From an uncultured Prevotella sp. (GTDB taxonomy: Bacteria > Bacteroidota > Bacteroidia > Bacteroidales > Bacteroidaceae): a stretch of 56,069 nucleotides of DNA. Where the stretch lies: contig CALUMB010000007.1 in NCBI GenBank assembly GCA_944321645.1, positions 1 through 56,069 on the forward strand, read 5' to 3'. The translations under genes were made by a program, and so were the position numbers. This document shows, one piece after another, positions 1-8,067 of this stretch. Each line of letters starts with the position of its first letter. Position 1 is the first letter of the stretch. Under the pieces are notes generated by a model, which had not been told where the DNA came from, ran no database searches, and saw only the letters and a program-made list of their open reading frames with translations.

Positions 1-71
<71 letters not shown>

Positions 72-122
72 TTTTCATTTCCTGTCTTGTTGTCAAGTAG
101 GAGCGTTTCTCTTAACGCGGTG

Positions 123-153
123 CAAAGGTAGTGCTTTTTTCTAAACCCACAAA
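123..153 (-). promoter_or_regulatory. Promoter of tRNA-Gly
   Basis: On the minus strand there is TTTG (150-153), a 19-bp spacer and TACCTTTG (123-130). This matches the Bacteroidota sigma consensus TTTG-N19/20-TAnnTTTG. It points at the tRNA, whose 5' end is about 50 bp downstream. Confidence 0.75.
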
Positions 154-182
154 ACTTTTCGGCACTTTTTTTCTATTTTTCT

Positions 183-1346
183 TCAATCCATGCGGTTTTT
201 GTAGTCTTCATAGGAAAATCTTCGCAAAATTTCAAGTTCCCCGTCATTTTTAAGCAGTCCGATTGCAGGATGCGATATGCCGTTAAACATATTCGTTTTC
301 ACGGTCGTGTAGTGTATCATGTCCTCGAAAACAACAGTTTCTCCGATTTCCAACGGATGCGCAAACCGCCACGAGCCCATGAAGTCTCCCGCAAGGCAGC
401 TGTTCCCCCCAAGCCTGTATGTACACGGTTGGTCGGCATCCTCAAGCCGGCACAGTTCCGCCCCCCTCACCGCGGGGTGGTAAGGCATCTCGAGGCAGTC
501 GGGCATGTGGCACGTGAAGCTCACATCGAGTATTGCCGTCTTTATTCCGCAGTCTTCCACAATGTCCACTACATGGGCCACAAGGCAGCCCGTGTTCCAA
601 GCGAACGCGCTCCCCGGCTCCAATATCATGCGCAGGTTTGGATAGCGCGAGTGGAAGCCTTTGAGCAAGCCTACCAGCAATTCGACATCGTAGCCCTCGC
701 GGGTCATCAGGTGGCCACCGCCAAAGTTAATCCACTTGAGCTGGCCGAACCACCCCGAAAACTTCTCTTCAATGTGCGCCAACGTGCGTGCAAACACGTC
801 GGCCCCGCTCTCGCAGTGGCAGTGGCAATGGAACCCGTCAATGCCTTCCGGCAGGCAATCCGGCAACCTTGATGCCGCAACGCCAAAGCGTGTGCCTGGC
901 GAGCATGGGTTGTAAAGGGCCGTGCCGACTTCGGAATATTGCGGGTTAACGCGCAAGCCGAGCGACGCCGCCGGGTTTACAGCTTTCACCCTCGCGGCGA
1001 ATCGCGCGAACTGCGAAAGCGAGTTGAACGTGACATGGCTTGAGCAACGCGCAATCTCGTCAATCTCGCGCTCCACATAGGCAGGCGAGAACGTGTGCGC
1101 CGGTGCGCCAAACTCCTCGTAAGCCAAGCGGGCCTCGCCAAGGGAGCTTGCCGTGGTGGACGTTATGTACTCCCTGAAGATGGGGAACGTCTTCCAAAGC
1201 GCGTATGCCTTGAACGCCAGAATTATTTCTACGCCGGCCCTGCGCGCTACATCTGATATGAGCCGCAGGTTGCCCCTCAGCAGGTTTTCCTCTAATATAT
1301 AAGCGGGGAAGTCCAATCCCTCGAATGTCGTTTTGTCTAACTTCAT
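183..1346 (-). CDS. nspC: Carboxynorspermidine/carboxyspermidine decarboxylase
   Basis: A PLP-dependent enzyme of the alanine racemase fold (type III). It decarboxylates carboxyspermidine or carboxynorspermidine in the last step of the alternative spermidine pathway used by many gut Bacteroidales. The 387 residues match the family length. The PLP lysine is K46 in LAFKAYAL. Other family marks are HCHCHCESGAD, the glycine-rich FGGGH, and SFTCHMPDCLEMPYHP, whose cysteine is probably catalytic. It starts at ATG 1346. The partner dehydrogenase (carboxyspermidine dehydrogenase) is not in the window, so the gene appears to be transcribed alone. No promoter consensus was found close upstream. Which of the two carboxy-polyamines is used cannot be read from the sequence. 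Confidence 0.93.
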   Translation of the reverse strand: MKLDKTTFEGLDFPAYILEENLLRGNLRLISDVARRAGVEIILAFKAYALWKTFPIFREYITSTTASSLGEARLAYEEFGAPAHTFSPAYVEREIDEIARCSSHVTFNSLSQFARFAARVKAVNPAASLGLRVNPQYSEVGTALYNPCSPGTRFGVAASRLPDCLPEGIDGFHCHCHCESGADVFARTLAHIEEKFSGWFGQLKWINFGGGHLMTREGYDVELLVGLLKGFHSRYPNLRMILEPGSAFAWNTGCLVAHVVDIVEDCGIKTAILDVSFTCHMPDCLEMPYHPAVRGAELCRLEDADQPCTYRLGGNSCLAGDFMGSWRFAHPLEIGETVVFEDMIHYTTVKTNMFNGISHPAIGLLKNDGELEILRRFSYEDYKNRMD

Positions 1347-1417
1347 TTATCTATATTGTTAAGAACTTCTGCAAAAGCGATAAAAAACAGGCCGGGGCCA
1401 CAGCCCGCCTGCCCGCG

Positions 1418-2530
1418 CTATTCCTCAATATGGGTGAGCGAATGGGCGAAAGACGAGAAGAAGCTCGTGATGGTCTCTATCGGGTAATAGTTGAAAAAGC
1501 GGGCAAGGTGCTTCACCTGCCATGTCATGGCGTCAGTGTTGCTCGTGCGGACAAATATGTTCTTGCCCTGGGTGAAATACCAATCGTCGCTGTGGTTGCC
1601 CGATATAAGGAATATGTCGTCCACCACTTTGTTTATGCCCAGCCCGTATTTGTTTTCCTTAAAAGGTATTTCGTCGTCGTCGAACCCAAACAAATCCGTC
1701 AGCAACCGCCCTTCCACCTCCGCTATCCGGCCAAGATGCAGCCTGCCTATCCACTCTTGCAGCTTTACGAAATCCACCTTGTCGCCGGCCTTCCTCAAGA
1801 ACATCCCCAGGTCAACCACCTGCTTCAGGCTGATGCCCTCGTTGATTATGTAGCGGGCTATGCGCACTATCGTCAGCAAAAGGTTGATGGTTGGCGGGAG
1901 TATTTCCACTTTTGTGCCTCCAATGTGTACATACTCCGAGTCGCAACAGCGCGTCTCGCCGGCAATGATGGCCTGCAGCTTTCGGTTGCCGAAGTAGTAT
2001 GTAAGCCGCTGCGCCGTAGAGTAATGCTCGACCACCACCCCGTTCCAGTCGTAGCCGAGAGTGTTCTTATCCGTCGTGGCGGCATCCTTGCCGTTGCGCC
2101 TGGCCCACTCTGCGGCCTTCCTTGCCTGCGGCTTGTATGGAAAGAATATGTCGATGTCGCCGCACGTGCGGTGCAGCGGGTTGTCGTAGAGCATGGCCTT
2201 CCCCACCCCATGCAGCAAGATGGGGCGCAGCTGCCCCTTGTTCAATATGGCAAAAAGCTCCGACACACGTGCCATGGCCTCTTCGTTGCGTGCCTCTGCC
2301 GTCTTCGTGGCCAGCTCCCATTTGCGCCATTGCGCTTCTGGCATCTGCATGAAAAAGTCTGAAGCATGCCTTTTTATGCCGTCGCATACCAAGGCCGCCA
2401 CGCCGTGCATCAGCGACACGTTGTAGAGCCTGTTCCACTTCCACGGCGACATAGGCTCAACCTTCTCGCCGTCGCCACCGAAGGCGCCGCTACGCAAGAG
2501 CCGGAAGAAATTGCGTTGTATGACATCCAT
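1418..2530 (-). CDS. PF14907-type nucleotidyltransferase family protein
   Basis: 370 residues resembling the uncharacterised nucleotidyltransferase family PF14907 (NTP_transf_5). The diagnostic stretch is LLHGVGKAMLY (about 106-115) followed by RTCGDIDIFF (121-130), where D125 and D127 would be the metal-binding carboxylates of a polymerase-beta-like fold. An all-alpha N-terminal part precedes it. No signal peptide or membrane segment is seen, so it should be cytoplasmic. Its ATG at 2530 lies 3 bp after the stop of the NhaC-family gene, so it is the last gene of the lacI-uxaA-transporter operon. Relatives are often found near surface-polysaccharide genes; its partner here is unusual. The transferred nucleotide and acceptor are unknown. 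Confidence 0.78.
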   Translation of the reverse strand: MDVIQRNFFRLLRSGAFGGDGEKVEPMSPWKWNRLYNVSLMHGVAALVCDGIKRHASDFFMQMPEAQWRKWELATKTAEARNEEAMARVSELFAILNKGQLRPILLHGVGKAMLYDNPLHRTCGDIDIFFPYKPQARKAAEWARRNGKDAATTDKNTLGYDWNGVVVEHYSTAQRLTYYFGNRKLQAIIAGETRCCDSEYVHIGGTKVEILPPTINLLLTIVRIARYIINEGISLKQVVDLGMFLRKAGDKVDFVKLQEWIGRLHLGRIAEVEGRLLTDLFGFDDDEIPFKENKYGLGINKVVDDIFLISGNHSDDWYFTQGKNIFVRTSNTDAMTWQVKHLARFFNYYPIETITSFFSSFAHSLTHIEE

Positions 2531-2533
2531 ATC

Positions 2534-3811
2534 TCAAGAATATCTCCGTGGGTACCTTGCCAGTATCGAGGCTATGGCAGCAACGCCAATCGCCATCGGA
2601 TAGTATAAATAAGGTAAGATGCTAACCGGGTTGACGGCGGCAAGCCCTGCCCCCATCAGCACCTGCGCCCCGTATGGAATCAAGCCTTGCACACAGCACG
2701 ACACCGTGTCAAGCACGCTGGCGCTCTTGCGGCTGTCCACACCATAGCGGTCACCTATGCGCTTGGCAATGCCGCCAACGGTTATTATGGCCACGGTGTT
2801 GTTTGCCGTGCATACGTTGGCCATGCCCACAAGGGCGGCGATGCTAAGTTCCGCGCCGCGCTTTCCTTTGACGTGGCGCGTCATCTTGCTTATTATGTAG
2901 TCCATGCCACCGTTCTCCTTTATCAGCTCCAGCATCCCCCCGGCCAGCATCGTTATGACAATCAGCTCACCCATGCCTGCTATGCCGTCGCCCATAGCCT
3001 TAAACCACCCGTAGACATCGAACGAGCCGTCGGCAATGCCTATCGCGCCGGTCATGGCTATGCCAAGGGTGAGCACCGCCATCACGTTCATGCCAAGCAC
3101 TGCCGTGGCAAGCACCACCACGTATGGCGCAACCTTGGCATACTCGACGGCGGGAATGGCCGGCGGCGACTCTATCCCGCTGCCCATCACGGCATACACG
3201 GCAAGTATGGCCACGGCGGGCGGGATTGTTATAAACGAGTTTACCTTGAACTTGTCGCTCAGCTTGCAGCCCTGGGTGGACGTCGCGGCAATGGTTGTGT
3301 CGGAAATGAACGACAGGTTGTCGCCGAAAAACGACCCGCCGACCACGACAGCCGTGAGCATAGGCACACTCGCCCCCGTAGTGTCGGCGATGCCTGCGGC
3401 AATTGGCGCCAAGGCCACTATCGTGCCGACGCTCGTGCCGATGGACAGCGAGATGAAGCAAGCCGCGAGGAACAGCCCCGCAAGCAGCATCCCATCCGGC
3501 AAAAGGTGCAGCGCAGCGTTCACCGTGGCATCGATGCTGCCCATGGCCTTCGCACTATTTGCAAACGCCCCGGCCAGCACGAAAATCCACAGCATGAGCA
3601 TCATGTTGCCCGACCCGGCCCCACGGCTGAATATGTCGATGCGTTGCCGCAGCGGGAATTTCCCGCTCACGGCAACTGCATACATCGACGAAAGCATGAA
3701 GGCCACGGTGATTGGCACCTTGTAGAAGTCGCCTGCCACGACGGAGGTGGCGAGATACAAGCCGACAAACACCAGGAGCGGGCTGAGAGCTACGAACCCC
3801 TTGCGACCCAT
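2534..3811 (-). CDS. NhaC-family Na+/H+ or Na+/organic-acid antiporter
   Basis: A 425-residue polytopic membrane protein, hydrophobic almost throughout with roughly 11-12 membrane segments. It carries family motifs GTSVGTIVALAPIA and GGSFFGDNLSFISDTT. NhaC-family carriers include plain Na+/H+ antiporters but also malate/lactate exchangers such as Bacillus MleN. The ATG at 3811 overlaps the uxaA stop codon as TGATG, so translation is probably coupled to altronate dehydratase. That context suggests, as inference, uptake or exchange of a sugar acid such as altronate or a hexuronate product. A TTG one codon upstream (3814) could also start it. Substrate is not decided by sequence. Confidence 0.85.
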   Translation of the reverse strand: MGRKGFVALSPLLVFVGLYLATSVVAGDFYKVPITVAFMLSSMYAVAVSGKFPLRQRIDIFSRGAGSGNMMLMLWIFVLAGAFANSAKAMGSIDATVNAALHLLPDGMLLAGLFLAACFISLSIGTSVGTIVALAPIAAGIADTTGASVPMLTAVVVGGSFFGDNLSFISDTTIAATSTQGCKLSDKFKVNSFITIPPAVAILAVYAVMGSGIESPPAIPAVEYAKVAPYVVVLATAVLGMNVMAVLTLGIAMTGAIGIADGSFDVYGWFKAMGDGIAGMGELIVITMLAGGMLELIKENGGMDYIISKMTRHVKGKRGAELSIAALVGMANVCTANNTVAIITVGGIAKRIGDRYGVDSRKSASVLDTVSCCVQGLIPYGAQVLMGAGLAAVNPVSILPYLYYPMAIGVAAIASILARYPRRYS

Positions 3812-5304
3812 CAAAGCGTCACCCCGTTCTTGAATATGGCAATCTCGCGATAGCCGTTAACCTCGTTGCGGGCCGGCTCGCCGCTTGCCACGGCCAACAC
3901 CTTGTCTATGAATTGGCGAGTGAGTTCCTTCATCGGCTTGCCTTCTATCAGCTGGCCGGCATTGAAGTCTATCCAGTTTGGCTTCCTGGCGGCAAGCGTC
4001 GGGTTGGTTGCTATCTTCATCGTAGGCACGAAAGTGCCGAACGGCGTTCCGCGGCCCGTGGTGAACAGCACAACCTGGCAGCCTGCCGAAGCCAGGGCAG
4101 TAGAGGCCACGAGGTCGTTGCCCGGGGCAGAAAGCAGGTTAAGCCCGCTTGCCTGCAAGCGGTCGCCATATTCCAGCACGCCGCTCACCGGGGCGCGGCC
4201 GCACTTCTGCGTGCAGCCGAGAGCCTTGTCTTCGAGGGTAGAAATGCCGCCCGCCTTGTTTCCCGGCGACGGGTTCTCGCCCACAGGCTCGCCATGGCTA
4301 AGGAAATATTCCTTGAAGTTGTTCACCATGCTCACCGTCTGCTCAAACAGCTCCTTGGTCTCGCAGCGGTTCATGAGTATGGTTTCGGCGCCGAACATCT
4401 CCGGCACTTCGGTGAGTATCGTCGTGCCGCCCTGCGCCACGAGCCAGTCGGAGAACTCCCCAACGAGCGGGTTGGCCGTAATGCCGCTGAAACCGTCGCT
4501 GCCGCCGCACTTCAGGCCCACGCGCAGCTTGCCCACCGGCACGTCCTCGCGCTTGTCGGCCTTTGCCGTGGCATACAGCCCGCGCAGGATTTCCATCCCG
4601 GCCTCAAGTTCGTTGCCCTCCACTTTCTGCACAACGAGGAACTTAATGCGCTCCTTGTCGTAGTCGCCGAGCATCCGCTCGAACAAGTCGGGCTGGTTGT
4701 TCTCGCACCCAAGCCCGAGCACGAGCACCCCGCCTGCATTCGGGTGGAGCGTTATGTCGCGCAGGATTTTGCGCGTGTTCTCGTGGTCGCCGCTAAGCTG
4801 CGAGCAGCCGTAGTTGTGGTGCCAGGCATAAATCGAGTCCACGCCCTCGCCATTGGTCTCCCGGCGCAACATTTCGGCCAGCTTCTCGGCAATGCCGTTC
4901 ACGCAGCCAACTGTAGGCACAACCCATATTTCGTTGCGCGTGCCAACGTCGCCGTTCTTGCGCACGTAGCCCTTGAACGTGAGCTTCTCGTCGGCAATCG
5001 CGAGCTTCTCGCCAACGGGGCTGTATGTATATTCGAGCGTGCCGGCCAGGTTGGTCTTGAGGTTGTTCTCGTTCACCCAGTCGCCGGCTTTCAGGTCTAC
5101 CCTGGCGTGGCCTATGGGGTAGCCATACTTTATGATGTCCACGCCCTCGGCGGTGTCCGTGAGCAGCACCTTGTGGCCTGCGGGCGTATCCTGGTTCACT
5201 GTGATGTCCTTGCCGTCAACGCTGATGACGGTACCCTTTGCTATGGGCTGCAGGCAGACAACCACGGTGTCTGCCGGATTGATTTTAATGAATGACTGTT
5301 CCAT
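3811..5304 (-). CDS. uxaA: Altronate dehydratase
   Basis: 497 residues covering the full UxaA architecture. An N-terminal SAF-like domain (about 1-95, ISVDGKDITVNQ) is followed by the large dehydratase domain. In the latter the metal-site cysteines are visible in NYGCSQLSGDHENT, LGLGCENNQPD, GLKCGGSDGFSG and CTQKCGRAPV. It removes water from D-altronate to give 2-keto-3-deoxygluconate in galacturonate breakdown. It starts at ATG 5304, 45 bp after the lacI-type gene, and ends overlapping the transporter start. The usual partners uxaB, uxaC, kdgK and kdgA are not here, so the pathway must be scattered over the chromosome. Confidence 0.95.
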   Translation of the reverse strand: MEQSFIKINPADTVVVCLQPIAKGTVISVDGKDITVNQDTPAGHKVLLTDTAEGVDIIKYGYPIGHARVDLKAGDWVNENNLKTNLAGTLEYTYSPVGEKLAIADEKLTFKGYVRKNGDVGTRNEIWVVPTVGCVNGIAEKLAEMLRRETNGEGVDSIYAWHHNYGCSQLSGDHENTRKILRDITLHPNAGGVLVLGLGCENNQPDLFERMLGDYDKERIKFLVVQKVEGNELEAGMEILRGLYATAKADKREDVPVGKLRVGLKCGGSDGFSGITANPLVGEFSDWLVAQGGTTILTEVPEMFGAETILMNRCETKELFEQTVSMVNNFKEYFLSHGEPVGENPSPGNKAGGISTLEDKALGCTQKCGRAPVSGVLEYGDRLQASGLNLLSAPGNDLVASTALASAGCQVVLFTTGRGTPFGTFVPTMKIATNPTLAARKPNWIDFNAGQLIEGKPMKELTRQFIDKVLAVASGEPARNEVNGYREIAIFKNGVTL

Positions 5305-5349
5305 CTGTATGGTTTATTTGTTAGTTATGGCGGGATAAGTCCGGCTTTG

Positions 5350-6417
5350 TCATATTTGCGTGCGCCGATAGAAGTTCACGTTCTCCTTCGTCAGGATTTC
5401 TATCGGCATATAGTTGACGGGGGTAATCTCTTTCCGCAGCACGATTGCCTCGAAGAGTGTCTCCACGCAGGCGTAGCCCTGCATATAGCCATGCTGGGCT
5501 ATGAGGAACGAGATGGAGCCTTGCCTTACGCACTCGGCGTTCTTGTTCACCATGTCGTAGCCCATTATCTGTATGTTGCGCCTGTTGCTCCTTTGCAGGA
5601 ACTCGCCCACGATGTGCGCCTTCGAGTTGAACGTTATGCAGTGGTGTATCTCCGGGTGTGAGCAGAAGAAGTCTTCGAGTATGGCGTCATACTCGGCGCG
5701 GTCCTTGTCTTCTGGCAGGTCCACCTCAATTATGCCAACGTTCGGGTAGTGGTCGCGCATATAGTGGCGGAAGCCCGTCTCGCGGTTTTCCTGCTGCTTG
5801 CTGGCCACGTTGCCGTTTTTCGTCTGCTTCATCAGCATCACGTTCTTTTCGTTCCCGGCAATCAGCATCAGCATCTTCCCGGCAAAATAGCCGCTGCCAA
5901 ACGAGTCCTGCCCGTAGAACGACAGCGGCTTGAGGTCTGGCATATACGAGTCGAGCAAGATGAACGGTATGTTGCGCTCGTGCAGTATGTCGGTGAACTT
6001 CCTCGTCACGTCGAGCACCGTCGGCACTACTATCACCCCGTCGGGCTTCTGCCTAAGGCACTCTTCGGTCACTTTTACGAACGTTTCCTGCTTAAACCGC
6101 TTGTAGTACATCATTTTCACGTCGATGTTGAAGTCGCGGCGGTGGTCGCGTGCGCTCATCGCGCCCTCCTCTATCTCGTCCCAGTAGGCTTCGGTCTCGT
6201 GCTTTGGGATTATGCAATAGAAATTGTACGCCTTGTTGTAGGCCAGCGCACTGGCATACATATTCGGGCGGTAGTCCATTTCCTTAAGCACCTTCTCCAC
6301 CTTCTCCCTTGCCGACTTCGACACATTGGGCCTGTTGTGCAGCACCCTGTCCACCGTACCTACCGACACGCCAGACTGCTCGGCTATGTCTTTTATCCTT
6401 ATCTTGTCGGGCAACAT
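5350..6417 (-). CDS. LacI-family transcriptional regulator of the uxaA operon
   Basis: 355 residues. An N-terminal LacI helix-turn-helix (IRIKDIAEQSGVSVGTVDRV, about residues 5-24) with hinge VEKVLKEMDYRPN is followed by a periplasmic-binding-protein-like effector domain. I chose ATG 6417 rather than an upstream in-frame start at 6456, because a -7 element (TACTTTTG on the minus strand, 6445-6452) would place transcription initiation near 6438. It is followed after 45 bp by uxaA, so it probably controls its own operon and responds to a hexuronate-pathway intermediate (inference from context). The effector domain is diverged, with many aromatic and charged residues, and the ligand cannot be assigned. 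Confidence 0.9.
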   Translation of the reverse strand: MLPDKIRIKDIAEQSGVSVGTVDRVLHNRPNVSKSAREKVEKVLKEMDYRPNMYASALAYNKAYNFYCIIPKHETEAYWDEIEEGAMSARDHRRDFNIDVKMMYYKRFKQETFVKVTEECLRQKPDGVIVVPTVLDVTRKFTDILHERNIPFILLDSYMPDLKPLSFYGQDSFGSGYFAGKMLMLIAGNEKNVMLMKQTKNGNVASKQQENRETGFRHYMRDHYPNVGIIEVDLPEDKDRAEYDAILEDFFCSHPEIHHCITFNSKAHIVGEFLQRSNRRNIQIMGYDMVNKNAECVRQGSISFLIAQHGYMQGYACVETLFEAIVLRKEITPVNYMPIEILTKENVNFYRRTQI

Positions 6418-6444
6418 CTTTTGCTGTTTTGTGTTATCTGTAGG

Positions 6445-6452
6445 CAAAAGTA
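6445..6452 (-). promoter_or_regulatory. -7 element of the lacI-uxaA operon promoter
   Basis: On the minus strand TACTTTTG matches TAnnTTTG and lies about 28 bp from the ATG at 6417. No clear TTTG at the -33 distance is seen. An inverted repeat CGAGTT-N8-AACTCG at 6505-6524, upstream, is a candidate operator for either divergent unit. Confidence 0.55.
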
Positions 6453-6638
6453 CCAATAAATTTTGAATTGCGGGAATGCTACCTGCAATATTTTACCAAA
6501 TGTCCGAGTTTTAAACGTAACTCGAAAAACTTTTCCTAAAAAAAGAGGCGCCACCGTGACACAAAACCGCCCCAAAGCCCGTCTATCATAGTGTGGAGCT
6601 TCACAAAAAACCGACAAACAACCAAAAGGCAAAACGAC

Positions 6639-6986
6639 ATGAGAAGAATTATGCTTTCCGCAATGGCGGCACTGATTGCAGCCGGAGCATCGGCGCAGGG
6701 CCTCGACAAACTGTATGCCGACTACCGCAATACGCCGGGAGCCATGGCTGTATGCCTGCCGCTCAAAACCGAGATTGCCGCAGTGGCGGAGCTTGACGAA
6801 ACGATGGAAATGCCCGATGGCATCGACTCCATGAAAGTGATCACGTTCAAGCAATCGGCCGACAGCCTGATAGGCTGCATAAAAAAGCGCGCCGAGGCCC
6901 TTGGCGGCGAAGGGCTTGCGCCCGCCATAGAGGCAAACAAAGACGGGATGGCAATCTCCCTATACACGAAAGGGGGGGCGGCGTAA
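6639..6986 (+). CDS. DUF4252-like secreted protein, frame interrupted
   Basis: The ATG at 6639 opens a signal peptide (MRRIMLSAMAALIAAGASAQ) and a domain that aligns by eye with the DUF4252 protein at 8068 (LYADYRNTPG against LFDKYAGRKG; DSMKVITF against ESLRVLKC). The frame stops at TAA 6984-6986, just after a run of seven G (6972-6978), at residue 115. This is about 40 residues short of its paralog. The missing C-terminal part is present in the -1 frame down to 7117. So either one G is missing (mutation or sequencing error in a homopolymer) or ribosomes slip -1 at G GGG GGG. The role of the family is unknown. Such proteins are commonly encoded next to an ECF sigma factor in Bacteroidales. 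Confidence 0.75.
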   Translation: MRRIMLSAMAALIAAGASAQGLDKLYADYRNTPGAMAVCLPLKTEIAAVAELDETMEMPDGIDSMKVITFKQSADSLIGCIKKRAEALGGEGLAPAIEANKDGMAISLYTKGGAA

Positions 6987-7117
6987 CGCTTGCGCTGGCA
7001 AGCGGGAAAGAGCAAGGGGTGATGGCCATAATCTACGGGCAACTGCCATTGGACAAGATTGCCTTCGGTAAAGGCGGCAAACCGGCCAAAGACAAGCCTG
7101 CCAATGGAGGCCGCTGA
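6972..7117 (+). other. -1 frame continuation of the DUF4252-like gene
   Basis: Reading in the -1 frame from the G7 run gives GGGGVTLALASGKEQGVMAI and then IYGQLPLDKIAFG before a TGA at 7115-7117. This matches the paralog's C-terminus in pattern (MMVVVSAGNNLTVVYMAGSM then TLEDLSG). The joined product would be 159 residues against 151 for the paralog. The extended frame would overlap the sigma factor start by 14 bp, consistent with the tight overlaps elsewhere in this operon. Confidence 0.7.
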
Positions 7118-7601
7118 CTTCAAACGGCTCTTCATGCCATGCCAAAAGAGGCTCTTCGAGGTGGCATGGCGGCTCACCGGCGCAGCCGACAGGGCCGCCG
7201 ACCTCGTGCAGGACACCTACCTCAGGCTGTGGCTGCGGCGCGGCGAGCTTCCGCTGCCGGCAAGCGCCGAGGCATACAGCATAAAGACGCTGCGCCGCGT
7301 GTGGCTCGACAGCTGCCACAAGCGGCAGCCGGAGCCTATGGCAAAACTGCCCGAGACGCCGGGCTGCGCCGAGGCCGAAGGCCACTTCAGCCGCGACGAC
7401 GCACGGTTAGTGAGGCAACTGGTGGCCAGGCTGCCTGCCGACCAAAGGCGGGTTGTGGCCATGCGCGACCTCGAGGGCCTCAGCTACGCCGAGATAGCGC
7501 AACAGACCGGGCTTACGCAAACCAACATCCGCTCACTGGTGTCGCGCGGGCGGAAAACAGTAAGGGAACAATTTAAACACATCGAAGACCATGGACGGTG
7601 A
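7104..7601 (+). CDS. ECF-type RNA polymerase sigma factor
   Basis: 165 residues with only sigma regions 2 and 4, as in ECF sigma factors. Region 2 is recognisable in LFEVAWRLTGAADRAADLVQ and DTYLRLW. Region 4 is seen in LPADQRRVVAMRDLEGLSYA, then EIAQQTGLTQTNIRSLVSRG, an HTH that would bind the -35 box. I prefer ATG 7104 (MEAADFKRLF) because an alignment with ECF factors begins there; an in-frame ATG at 7059 is less likely. It sits between two DUF4252 genes and overlaps the next gene by 11 bp, so it is translationally tied to its probable anti-sigma factor. Confidence 0.93.
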   Translation: MEAADFKRLFMPCQKRLFEVAWRLTGAADRAADLVQDTYLRLWLRRGELPLPASAEAYSIKTLRRVWLDSCHKRQPEPMAKLPETPGCAEAEGHFSRDDARLVRQLVARLPADQRRVVAMRDLEGLSYAEIAQQTGLTQTNIRSLVSRGRKTVREQFKHIEDHGR

Positions 7602-8064
7602 CAACATAAAGACGTTGCTCGACAAATTCTACGGCGGCACGGCCACCGAAGCAGAAGAACAAGCACTGGCCGAACTGCTCGAAAGCGGGGCCTGGCCACA
7701 AGGGATGGAGGCCGACTGCCGGGCGGCAAGCGCACTGCTCTGCGCACGATGCCCGGCCATGCCGCCAGGGCTGGGGCAAGCGATAGGGCGCAGCATCGAC
7801 AAATTAGCCACGCAGCAACGCCCCCGGCGCAGGTGGCCGGCCGTGGCCTGCGCCGCCGCAGTGGCCGCGCTGCTGGCCGCAGGCGGCCTGTGGCAATGGG
7901 GCGAACGGCGCGAGACGCAGCGCGAGGCCGAGCTGGCCGAGTGCCGCCGCGCCTGCATGGAAACCGAGCAGGCACTCACGCTGTTCTCCACAGTGCTCAA
8001 CGACGGCCTCGCCGAAGTGGGCCGGACAAGAATTGGAATGACAGACTGCAAGCAAAACCAATAG
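7591..8064 (+). CDS. Putative membrane anti-sigma factor
   Basis: 157 residues, no named family recognised. It has a cytoplasmic N-terminal half (1-80) opening with IKTLLDKFYGGTATEAEEQA, a pattern usual in short Bacteroidales anti-sigma proteins. One transmembrane helix follows at about 82-101 after an RPRRR stop, then a periplasmic part with a coiled-coil-like stretch. The gene overlaps the sigma factor by 11 bp and is followed after 3 bp by a DUF4252 gene. Topology and position fit an inner-membrane protein holding the ECF factor inactive until an envelope signal. The binding itself is inferred, not shown. Confidence 0.7.
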   Translation: MDGDNIKTLLDKFYGGTATEAEEQALAELLESGAWPQGMEADCRAASALLCARCPAMPPGLGQAIGRSIDKLATQQRPRRRWPAVACAAAVAALLAAGGLWQWGERRETQREAELAECRRACMETEQALTLFSTVLNDGLAEVGRTRIGMTDCKQNQ

Positions 8065-8067
8065 ACG

